The translations under genes and the position numbers were made by a program. This document shows positions 46,724 to 53,797 of a stretch of 64,000 nt of DNA, one piece after another. The stretch spans positions 62,001 through 126,000 of the forward strand of contig JBBDYN010000032.1 in NCBI GenBank assembly GCA_040901465.1, read 5' to 3'. The notes under the pieces are model-generated. The model saw only the letters and a program-made list of their open reading frames with translations, had not been told where the DNA came from and did no database searches. Every line of letters begins with the position of its first letter. The first letter of the stretch is position 1. This stretch comes from JAUSIF01 sp040901465 (GTDB taxonomy: Bacteria > Pseudomonadota > Alphaproteobacteria > Rhizobiales > Xanthobacteraceae).

Positions 46724-47272
46724 ATGTTCCCGATCCCCAAGACCGTGTTTCTCACGAGCGGCATCGGCGTGCACCGGCACCAGCTCACGTCGTTCGAGTT
46801 TGCGCTCCGCGCCGCCGACATCGAGCAGCAGAATCTCGTCTCGGTGTCGTCGATCCTGCCGCCGCGCTGCAAGCTCGTGCGCCGCAAGGCCGGCGTCGCG
46901 ACGCTCCGGCCCGGCGAGATCACCTTCTGCGTGATGGCGCGCGCCGAGACGAACGAGCCCGGCCGCCGCATCAGCGCGAGCATCGGCCTCGCGCGCCCCG
47001 CCGATCCGACTATGTACGGCTATATTTCCGAGCACCACGGCTTCGGCATGACCAGGAAGCAGAGCGGCGAATATGCCGAGGACCTTGCCGCGACCATGCT
47101 CGCGTCCACGCTCGGGATTGCCTTCGACCCGGACGACGCCTGGAACGAGCGCAGGCAAGTCTATGAAACGAGCAAGCTGATCATCGGCAGTTCGTCGATG
47201 ACGGCGGCGGCGCCAGGCGACGAGCGCGGCCGCTGGACCTGCGCGATTGCGGTGGCGGTATTTCGCTTCTAG
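46724..47272 (+). CDS. Pyruvoyl-dependent arginine decarboxylase
   Basis: 182 residues, the PvlArgDC family. The proenzyme self-cleaves between two serines; here the site is VSVSSILPP (Ser42-Ser43), with the second Ser becoming the pyruvoyl group. Other landmarks are LTSGIGVHRHQLTSFEFALRAADI and GYISEHHGFGMT. It converts arginine to agmatine for polyamine synthesis. Agmatine-processing genes are not adjacent. It sits 48 bases after the DUF6428-like gene on the same strand. Confidence 0.92.
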   Translation: MFPIPKTVFLTSGIGVHRHQLTSFEFALRAADIEQQNLVSVSSILPPRCKLVRRKAGVATLRPGEITFCVMARAETNEPGRRISASIGLARPADPTMYGYISEHHGFGMTRKQSGEYAEDLAATMLASTLGIAFDPDDAWNERRQVYETSKLIIGSSSMTAAAPGDERGRWTCAIAVAVFRF

Positions 47273-47291
47273 GTCGCGACGCAACCATCGC

Positions 47292-47738
47292 CTAGACCCA
47301 GCCGCCCTTCGCCATCATCGCCGCGAACAGCAGGATGAACACGATCCCCGCGAGCTCCCAATGGATGATCTTGCGGATGGTGACGAGCTTTCGCGCGCTC
47401 ACGGCCGGCACCTGCCCCGCCTTCACGGACTTGCGCCACCGGAGAAACTCGACGGTCGGCACGATCGACACGAGCGCGATGACGATGAACAGCCCGAGCT
47501 TGCCGAGAAAGGCGTGGCTTGAGAAATAATACGCCGCACCCTTCTCGAAAAAGAACACGCGCAGGAGCCCCGCCACGAGGAGGGTGCCCGCCGACGCGCC
47601 GAGCACGCTGTCGACGATCACGAGCCGTCGCGCGGTGGCGAGGGTCAGCTCCTGCCGGATCAGCACGAACTCGACCGCAAGCGCGGCGACGAGCGTGAAC
47701 GCCGCGAGGTGATGCAGGAAGGCGAAAAGCGTGGTCAT
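47292..47738 (-). CDS. DUF2214 membrane protein
   Basis: 148 residues with four transmembrane helices: LFAFLHHLAAFTLVAALAVEFVLI, IVDSVLGASAGTLLVAGLL, FLGKLGLFIVIALVSIVPTVEF, WELAGIVFILLFAAMMAKGGWV. HHLAAF and AHAFLGKLGLF-like (SHAFLGKLG) features identify DUF2214. Unknown function; histidines in helix 1 could bind heme or a cofactor (inference). Confidence 0.88.
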   Translation of the reverse strand: MTTLFAFLHHLAAFTLVAALAVEFVLIRQELTLATARRLVIVDSVLGASAGTLLVAGLLRVFFFEKGAAYYFSSHAFLGKLGLFIVIALVSIVPTVEFLRWRKSVKAGQVPAVSARKLVTIRKIIHWELAGIVFILLFAAMMAKGGWV

Positions 47739-47806
47739 CTAGCATGCTCCGATATTCGACCGGCGCAATTTAGCACCTTCAAACGGCGCTTCGCACCCCG
47801 CCAGAA

Positions 47807-48724
47807 TCAGTTCGCCGCGTAAAGGAGCTCGTCGCCGCCCATGAGCGGAGCCGGCAGCGGGCCCCACGCGGGCAGCGGCGCCGAAATCCACGGCGCATGG
47901 TCCTCGGCGTAAACCGGGATCTTCCAATACTTGTTCCTGAGAATATCGAGGACCTCGGCGACCGTGCGCGGCTTCTTGTCCTCGAAGAAGATCGTCCGGT
48001 TGGCGCGCGCCGCGCGCGCGAAATGCTTGTTCGCCTTCGCGTCCGGCTCCTCGGCGGCGAGACGGATGAGCTCCGCCGCGCCCGCGGCTCCCATCACGTG
48101 CGCGACGTAGAGCTCGCCCGGGTCGGGCTCGCGGCCGAGCGCCTTCGCGAGGAATTCCGCGTTGCGACGCGTGAACATGCCGGCGAACAGCGCCGAAAGC
48201 TCCGGCTCGTAGCGAAGCCGCAGGATCTCCGCGCGCGCGTCCGCGTCGGCGACCTCATAGCCGCCCTCGCCCGCCGCGATCGCGCCCGTGACGTCCTCGA
48301 GGCCGAACTCGCCGCCGATCTCCTGCATCATGTGAAACCAGGTCTGCTCCACGAACTGGTAGAGGCCCACGGCGCTCGAGGTCTTCACCTCGCGGGCGGG
48401 ATCGAAGCTCGATTCCAGCGCCGCGGTGCGCAGGAGATAGTCGAAGTCCACCCGCGTCAGCATGCTCGCCGCCTCGATGATGGCGAGGATTTCCGGCGGC
48501 GCCTTGTATAGCGACGCGTTGCGCCGCCGCGCCTCCGGCGCCGCTTCCAGCGCGCAGTCGGCCTCGCGGCACGGGCCGCACGAGCGCGCAGCAAGGAGCG
48601 CCGCCTCGCGCGCGGGCGAAGACTGCGCAGCAAAATCCCCGCCGGCCCGCGCACGGGCCGCGGCTTCTCCGTGCGTCATGCACAAGAGCGTGAGGCCGAA
48701 AAGGCCGAGAGCAATCGTCCGCAC
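47807..48724 (-). CDS. Lytic transglycosylase-like protein
   Basis: About 305 residues from GTG 48724 (VRTIALGLFGLTLLCMTHGEAAARA signal peptide), with GGGGGAACG just upstream; TTG 48736 is an alternative. The SLT-like domain has the catalytic Glu in LLRTAALESSFDP followed by SSAVGLYQFVEQTWFHMM and LYVAHVMGAAGAAELI. It would cleave peptidoglycan in the periplasm. Cysteines CGPCREADC in the N-terminal linker may be paired. Confidence 0.87.
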   Translation of the reverse strand: MRTIALGLFGLTLLCMTHGEAAARARAGGDFAAQSSPAREAALLAARSCGPCREADCALEAAPEARRRNASLYKAPPEILAIIEAASMLTRVDFDYLLRTAALESSFDPAREVKTSSAVGLYQFVEQTWFHMMQEIGGEFGLEDVTGAIAAGEGGYEVADADARAEILRLRYEPELSALFAGMFTRRNAEFLAKALGREPDPGELYVAHVMGAAGAAELIRLAAEEPDAKANKHFARAARANRTIFFEDKKPRTVAEVLDILRNKYWKIPVYAEDHAPWISAPLPAWGPLPAPLMGGDELLYAAN

Positions 48725-49175
48725 CCGTTCCCCCAATTTCGGGGGAGCTTGCGGGGCACGCCGCTAAAGCAGGTGTAGCGGCGGCGCGCCGATTTCCGGT
48801 AGCGTTCACGGACGGCGAACAATTTTGGTTGCGCGCCTCAAACGATTTATCGTTAGCGAATGGCTTCCGCCGCGGCGCCGCCCGCGCGCACCGACCGGAT
48901 GGCTAAGAACACTTCCCATTCGCGCCTGCGCGGCAACGGATTGTTTACCGTGCGGGAAAAGCGGCAAGACGCCCGCGGCGAGCAGGCAGCCCGGCAATTC
49001 GGCGCTGCGAATGGAACCGCATCTCGCGCTCCCGCATGATGACCGCGAGCCCTGCCATATGCGGCGTTGCGACAGCACGTCTCCGCGCTCCTCCTCCTCG
49101 GGATGAGGCCCAAGCGCCCTGCACCCGCACGGCCAGCGTGCTAACAGGACGGATAGCGCAGTGGGGAACGATTGC
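48725..49175. other. Intergenic gap, no gene seen
   Basis: 451 bases between the divergent lytic transglycosylase and the tartrate dehydrogenase-like gene. Short open frames on both strands show random composition and no ribosome binding site. I see no strong repeat, only a mildly AT-rich patch near 48830-48860 that may hold a promoter. Confidence 0.5.
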
Positions 49176-50249
49176 ATGAAGACCTATCGCATCGCCGCGA
49201 TTCCCGGAGACGGCATCGGCACCGAGGTGATCGCCGCGGGGATCGAGGCGCTGGAGGCGTGCGCGCAGCGCGACGGATTCCGCCTCGCGTTCGACCGCTT
49301 CGACTGGGGCTCGGATTACTACCGGCGCCACGGCCGCATGATGCCGGACGACGGGCTCGAAAAAATCCGCCGCCACGATGCGATCCTGTTCGGCGCCGTG
49401 GGCGCGCCCGGCGTGCCCGACCATGTGACACTCTGGGGCCTGCGGCTCGCGATCTGCCAGCCGTTTGACCAGTACGCCAACGTGCGGCCGACCCGCATCC
49501 TCCCCGGCATCGTGAGCCCGCTCCGCAACGTTTCCGGCCCCGAGCTCGACTGGGTAATCGTGCGCGAGAATTCGGAAGGCGAATATGCCGGCGTCGGCGG
49601 CCGCGTGCATCGCGGCCTGCCCGAGGAAGTGGCGACCGACGTTGCGATATTCACGCGCGCCGGAGTGCTGCGCATCATGCGCTTTGCCTTCGCGCTCGCG
49701 CGCTCGCGGCCGCGCAAGCTCCTGACCGTCGTGACGAAGTCGAACGCCCAGCGCCACGCCATGGTCATGTGGGACGAGATCGCGGCCGATGTAGCGGCGG
49801 AATTTCCCGACGTGCGATGGGACAAGATGCTGGTCGACGCCATGACCATGCGCATGACGCTGCGGCCCGAGACGCTCGACACGATCGTCGCCACCAACCT
49901 GCACGCCGACATTCTCTCGGATCTTGCCGCGGCACTCGCCGGCTCGCTCGGAATTGCGCCGACCGCGAACCTCAATCCCGAGTGCAAGTTTCCCTCCATG
50001 TTCGAGCCGATCCACGGCTCGGCCTTCGACATCGCGGGCAAGGGCATCGCCAATCCGATCGGCACCTTCTGGTCGGCGAGCATGATGCTGGAGCATCTCG
50101 GCGAGCCGGACACGGCCGCGCGGCTCATGCGCGCGATCGAGCGCGCGACCGCGGACAAAGCGCTGCATACGCCCGACCTCGGCGGCCGCGCCGCGACGCG
50201 CGACGTGACGCGGGCCGTGTGCGAGGCGCTGGCAGGAGACAATCGCTAG
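49176..50249 (+). CDS. ttuC: Tartrate dehydrogenase / isopropylmalate dehydrogenase family
   Basis: 357 residues of the beta-decarboxylating dehydrogenase family: AAIPGDGIGTEVI at the start, VRENSEGEYAGVGG (substrate serine/arginine loop), VDAMTMRM, NLHADILSDLAAAL and EPIHGSAFDIAGKGIANPIGTFWS. VGAPGVPDHVTLWGLRLAICQPFDQYANVRP is typical of tartrate dehydrogenase/D-malate dehydrogenase rather than LeuB. NAD and Mn2+/Mg2+ dependent. Start ATG 49176. Monocistronic. Confidence 0.9.
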   Translation: MKTYRIAAIPGDGIGTEVIAAGIEALEACAQRDGFRLAFDRFDWGSDYYRRHGRMMPDDGLEKIRRHDAILFGAVGAPGVPDHVTLWGLRLAICQPFDQYANVRPTRILPGIVSPLRNVSGPELDWVIVRENSEGEYAGVGGRVHRGLPEEVATDVAIFTRAGVLRIMRFAFALARSRPRKLLTVVTKSNAQRHAMVMWDEIAADVAAEFPDVRWDKMLVDAMTMRMTLRPETLDTIVATNLHADILSDLAAALAGSLGIAPTANLNPECKFPSMFEPIHGSAFDIAGKGIANPIGTFWSASMMLEHLGEPDTAARLMRAIERATADKALHTPDLGGRAATRDVTRAVCEALAGDNR

Positions 50250-50423
50250 CCAGCCGTGCCCGAACCCCAACGCAAACCTCAATGAAATCAATAAATCGCA
50301 AGGAAATTCAGAGGCTTGGCTGTCCAACCCCGCATCTTACCCTTTCTTATACTTTAGTATAATATACGTGCACGCGGACTCGGAATCGCCGGGGACCGGC
50401 CCAAGGCCAATGGAGACCGCGCC

Positions 50424-50783
50424 GTGCAGCCATTCTGCCGCGTCGCGTTTTTGGATACCGCGTGGCGAGCGACATTGAGCGCCATCGCCGCCATGGGGCT
50501 GATGTACTTCTTCCGTGCCGACCCGCCCGTCGCGCTCCTGATCGGCGCCCATGTGGCGATCGTCTTTGCCGTCACCATGATCGTGTACGCGCTCCTGCTC
50601 ACCGACGACCGTATCGAATTCTCCGATCCCTGGCTCGAGCTCGAGCCGGGCGAGCGCCCGACGGGAACCGCAGCGCGCCACCCGGTCCGCGTCTACTTTG
50701 CCGGGCTGATGCTCCGCTTCGCCCAGGGCGCCGCGGCCATTGGCGCAGCACTCGCGGGGATTGCCTTGTTGTTAAGGGCGTGA
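50424..50783 (+). CDS. Small membrane protein
   Basis: 119 residues from GTG 50424 (MQPFCRVAFLDTAWRATL). Three hydrophobic segments: SAIAAMGLMYFFRA, ALLIGAHVAIVFAVTMIVYALLL and AAIGAALAGIALLLRA, with an acidic loop (DDRIEFSDPWLELEPGERP) between. Common hypothetical type; function unknown. Confidence 0.72.
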   Translation: MQPFCRVAFLDTAWRATLSAIAAMGLMYFFRADPPVALLIGAHVAIVFAVTMIVYALLLTDDRIEFSDPWLELEPGERPTGTAARHPVRVYFAGLMLRFAQGAAAIGAALAGIALLLRA

Positions 50784-51130
50784 GCGGGCGGGCAGGCCAC
50801 GATACTGCTCGAATGCGGCACAAGCCTTGGGCATCTCGTTCACTTTGCCGCGAAGATTTGCCATGGCACGCCCGCCGGAATTCGCGACGGCGAATTCCGG
50901 CGAAGCGCGGACGGTTGTTCAGGACGCGACCCACCGAAATCCCCGTCGCAGAATTAAACGCGCGGCGCGCCGTTCGGTTGCCTCGCGGGAACATGCGTCA
51001 CGACGGCGCGGAATTCAGGCACGAAGGCTGCGCCGAGCCTGTGATCGGGCCGCGCTTCGCGCGGACCCCTCAGCAATCACTGTATCAAGCGCGGCGGATC
51101 GCCTAGATTTGCCCGCCGCCGGGGCGCACG
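50784..51130. other. Intergenic gap with palindrome
   Basis: 347 bases with no convincing gene. It contains a perfect palindrome CGCCGGAATTCGC-gacg-GCGAATTCCGGCG at 50873-50902. This may terminate the small membrane protein transcript (no T-tract) or be a regulatory site. Confidence 0.6.
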
Positions 51131-51739
51131 ATGCTTGGTCTCGCAAATCACACGACATGGACCGCGATCGCCGTCGTGGCACTCCTCACCGGCCTCGCTC
51201 CCGCGCAAGCCGAACCAGTCCGCATCGTCGCCTTCGGCACAAGTGCCACCTATGGCCGCTATCTGCCGCGCGGCCAGGACTATCCCGCCAAGCTCGAGGC
51301 CGCGCTGCGCGCCAAGGGCCACGACGTGCGCGTCACGAATGCCGGCAAGAACGGCGACTTCGCCGTCGACGCGCTCGGTCGCGTGGACGCCGCAGCCCCG
51401 CGCGGCACGCAGCTGGTGATCATGGAGTTCGGCGTGAACGAGGTGAAGCTGAAGCAGCAGGACCCTGCGAGCATCCGCGCGCAGGTGGGCGCGCTCGTGG
51501 ACCGCGTGCGCGCGCGCGGCGCCGAGGTGCTGCTTGCCGACTACATGCAGCTCGATCTCGCGAGCGTGGCGCGCGCGCGCGGCGCACAGCCGTTCAAGTG
51601 GGCGGACCCGCGCCTGCGCGACGCGAAATACCAGATACCCAACGACCCGCTGCACCACCTGAACGGCGCCGGCTACGACATCCTCGTGCAGAACATGCTG
51701 CCCGCGGTGGAGGCGGCCATCGGCCGGCTGAAGCGGTGA
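51131..51739 (+). CDS. Secreted SGNH/GDSL-type esterase
   Basis: 202 residues with a signal peptide (TAIAVVALLTGLAPAQAEP). Block I is VAFGTSATYGRY (Ser38, GTS instead of GDS), block II is NAGKNGD, block III VIMEFGVNEV and block V DPLHHLNGAGY with the Asp-His pair. Related to TesA/arylesterases; it would hydrolyse acyl esters in the periplasm. All four SGNH positions appear present. Confidence 0.9.
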   Translation: MLGLANHTTWTAIAVVALLTGLAPAQAEPVRIVAFGTSATYGRYLPRGQDYPAKLEAALRAKGHDVRVTNAGKNGDFAVDALGRVDAAAPRGTQLVIMEFGVNEVKLKQQDPASIRAQVGALVDRVRARGAEVLLADYMQLDLASVARARGAQPFKWADPRLRDAKYQIPNDPLHHLNGAGYDILVQNMLPAVEAAIGRLKR

Positions 51740-51742
51740 CCC

Positions 51743-51812
51743 GTCATCATCGGGCCGCCGCGCCACCCTCTCCCGTCATCACCGGGCCGCGCCGGGACGG
51801 CGCGAGCGTAAT
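51743..51812. repeat. Dispersed GTCATCACCGGGCCGC motifs
   Basis: Two direct copies, GTCATCATCGGGCCGC (51744) and GTCATCACCGGGCCGC (51776), each followed by a GCGCC-type GC-rich run; the second continues into GCCGGGACGGCG. It is the same dispersed element as at 5094, 58360, 58436 and 61620. Confidence 0.7.
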
Positions 51813-51839
51813 TATTTAACTGACATCCGCCCTGTCACT

Positions 51840-52004
51840 TCAAAGCCGACCCGTCAGAAGCAGTACGATGAGAATGATCACGACGATACCGATGACACCG
51901 ATACCGCCGTGTCCATAGCCGTAGCCGTAGCCGCCGAAGCGGCCACTGAAGCCACCGAGCAAGAAGATGATGAGGATGATGACGAGTATGAGTCCAAGCG
52001 ACAT
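51840..52004 (-). CDS. DUF3309 small membrane protein
   Basis: 54 residues: MSLGLILVIILIIFLLGGFSG..., a Gly/Tyr-rich middle (GYGYGYGHGG), then a second hydrophobic stretch GIVVIILIVLLLTGRL. This is the DUF3309 pattern of two helices around a glycine-rich turn, common in Hyphomicrobiales. GGGAG lies upstream of ATG 52004. Function unknown; relatives are usually stress-linked by neighbourhood only. Confidence 0.9.
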   Translation of the reverse strand: MSLGLILVIILIIFLLGGFSGRFGGYGYGYGHGGIGVIGIVVIILIVLLLTGRL

Positions 52005-52126
52005 GACGTGTCTCCCGTTGCAGCGCCTGACCGAACATTGATCCTTTTCGCACTCTGACTGTGAAGTCCTTGATCCGCATTTTCCCGATGACGCACGATC
52101 GAGGGCGCCATTAGGGAATTGCAGAA

Positions 52127-52273
52127 TTATTTCTTCTCGATGGAAATACCGCTTTTACCGATGTTGATCTCGATGCCAGTGGTCTTCTGCCGTTCCTGCT
52201 GGAGCTGATAGCCGAAGACCGCAGCGGCGACGGCGAGCGCACCGATGACGAGGTAGAGGACGTTGCGATTCAT
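52127..52273 (-). CDS. 48-residue membrane-anchored protein
   Basis: MNRNVLYLVIGALAVAAAVFGYQLQQERQ... with one N-terminal helix and a short exported tail ending INIGKSGISIEKK. The pattern (helix, YQ-x-x-Q-x-x-R linker, GIEINIGKxGISIE end) is a conserved small-protein type in this order as far as I recall. It lies upstream of the DUF3309 gene on the same strand. Confidence 0.78.
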   Translation of the reverse strand: MNRNVLYLVIGALAVAAAVFGYQLQQERQKTTGIEINIGKSGISIEKK

Positions 52274-52852
52274 CGTCGGGGAGTACTTTTTTTCCCCGTG
52301 ATGCCGGATCTTGCTTCGCGACCGGATCGATCATCGAACTCGATCGGCCGCTTCGGACGGCCATTCAACCAGATACGCACTGCCGGAAAAGACCCCGGCC
52401 AGCGTTATCCAGCCGGGATCCTGGACCGGACGTCCGGGGCAATGGGGGACATTGAAGACGCCCGGGGGTGCAGATTTGACGGGGTCGCGCGTGGCGTCAG
52501 AGCAAAATTGAACACTTTCCCTGGACAAGCTGCGTGATGACTCAATGCGGCTGCTCCTTCCCGCCGCACAAAGAGTGAGAGAATCGACCGGGTCCAGCCT
52601 TGAAAACGACGTGGTTCGCGGCCATATGAACAAGAATATGCTGCAAGTGAGAGGCGCCGGGGACGGAAATTCCGTCCGCCACTGAGGATTATTTCGCCAT
52701 TTCCTCAGCCGCTCATCGCCATCTCTCGCGATTGCTGCCCTAGCGCCCTATTTCACGTCCGGCCGACGCGCGGTCGGAACTGATCGTTCGGAGACGTAGT
52801 TGTTGCACTACGTCCAATAAACGTTGTCTCGCTCGAAGATAAGGCAGGGGTC
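52274..52852. other. 579-base gap upstream of the mannoside operon
   Basis: No convincing gene on either strand. The composition shifts from AT-rich (tttttttcccc at 52289) to mixed, and segments such as AAAATTGAACACTTTCCCTGG (52503-52523) look like remnants of something decayed. Next to the operon is the inverted repeat at 52793. I cannot identify an IS end. Confidence 0.45.
52793..52814 (+). promoter_or_regulatory. Inverted repeat upstream of manA operon
   Basis: GACGTAGT (52793-52800) and ACTACGTC (52807-52814) are perfect 8-base arms around TGTTGC, 39 bases before the manA start. The position suits an operator or a 5'-UTR hairpin for the four-gene mannoside operon. No regulator gene is adjacent. 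Confidence 0.7.
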
Positions 52853-53797
52853 ATGGCGGTCGAACATGCGCGCACGCATGCCTTACCGAAGCCTTGGGGT
52901 GCTGCCGATCTGCGTCCCTGGAGCAACGCACGCCACGACGGCGATCCGATCGGCGAAATCTGGTACGAGCGGCCCGCTGGAGCGGCGGTAGATTCTTCGC
53001 TCTTGCTCAAGTTGCTGTTCACGAGCCAGCCGCTTTCCATCCAGGTTCATCCGGACGATGCATTTGCGCTTTCGACGGGCCTGGCAAGGGGAAAATCCGA
53101 AGCCTGGTACGTCCTTAGTGCAGCTCCCGAAGCCAAGATCGCCCTCGGCCTGAAACAGCGTATCACTCCACAACAATTGCGCGAGGCGGTCGACGACGGC
53201 TCGATCGCCGATCTTGTCGCTTGGCGCGCCGTCTCGCCGGGCGACGTTATCTCCGTCCCCGCCGGAACGATACACGCGATTGGCGCGGGGCTCGTCATTG
53301 CGGAAATCCAGCAGCGCAGCGACGCGACGTTTCGTTTGTTCGACCACGGCCGCCGGCGTGAACTTCATATCGAAAGCGCAGTGGCGGTCGCGAACCCTGG
53401 ACCCGCCGATTTCCCGGCACAGCCGAACCGGCTCACCGGAGAACGGACTATTCTCGTCTCCAGTCCGCATTTCGTGTTCGAAAAGTTCGATCTGCCGCCA
53501 GACTCCGCCTGGCGCCTGGAAGCGGAACAAGAGACCTGGCTTCTCGTTGTTAACGGTAGTGCCCGCGCCGGGTCGTTCGACGTTGTCACAGGCGACACCG
53601 TTTTCGTGCAGTCGGACCGCGTCGACATCCACGCCGGCGCCGACGGCATGGCGGGCCTCGTGGCGTACACGGGCGTCGGTCAGGCTCCACGCCTGTTGCG
53701 GCGCCTCAAACAGCCAGGCGCGATCGATGCAGAACGGCCGCGGAAGATTCGAGCAGCGACGGCCGCAACAAACCGACGTCCGGAAACAACGAAATGA
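52853..53797 (+). CDS. manA: Mannose-6-phosphate isomerase, class I
   Basis: 314 residues, cupin-type Zn-dependent isomerase interconverting fructose-6-P and mannose-6-P. Metal and substrate motifs: PLSIQVHPDDAFA, KSEAWYVL, PAGTIHAIGAGLVIAEIQQRSD and the FRLFDHGRRRELHI segment. It is the first gene of a tight operon: its TGA overlaps the ATG of the glycosyltransferase gene. It probably feeds mannose-6-P into the linked pathway. Confidence 0.94.
   Translation: MAVEHARTHALPKPWGAADLRPWSNARHDGDPIGEIWYERPAGAAVDSSLLLKLLFTSQPLSIQVHPDDAFALSTGLARGKSEAWYVLSAAPEAKIALGLKQRITPQQLREAVDDGSIADLVAWRAVSPGDVISVPAGTIHAIGAGLVIAEIQQRSDATFRLFDHGRRRELHIESAVAVANPGPADFPAQPNRLTGERTILVSSPHFVFEKFDLPPDSAWRLEAEQETWLLVVNGSARAGSFDVVTGDTVFVQSDRVDIHAGADGMAGLVAYTGVGQAPRLLRRLKQPGAIDAERPRKIRAATAATNRRPETTK

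Noticed and set aside
48825..49106. Small rightward open frame in the gap before the tartrate dehydrogenase-like gene
   Set aside because: No ribosome binding site and a random-looking, Arg/Pro/Ser-rich sequence.
48945..50327. 460-codon leftward open frame opposite the tartrate dehydrogenase-like gene
   Set aside because: Covers the opposite strand of a conserved enzyme and shows no family features.
52298..52537. Small rightward frame upstream of the mannoside operon
   Set aside because: No recognisable content; part of a seemingly decayed region.
52769..52800. Possible EcfG-type (general stress) promoter GGAAC...GTT upstream of manA
   Set aside because: Spacing between the GGAAC and a CGTT-like box does not fit the usual 16-17 bases; the inverted repeat there is a better-supported feature.
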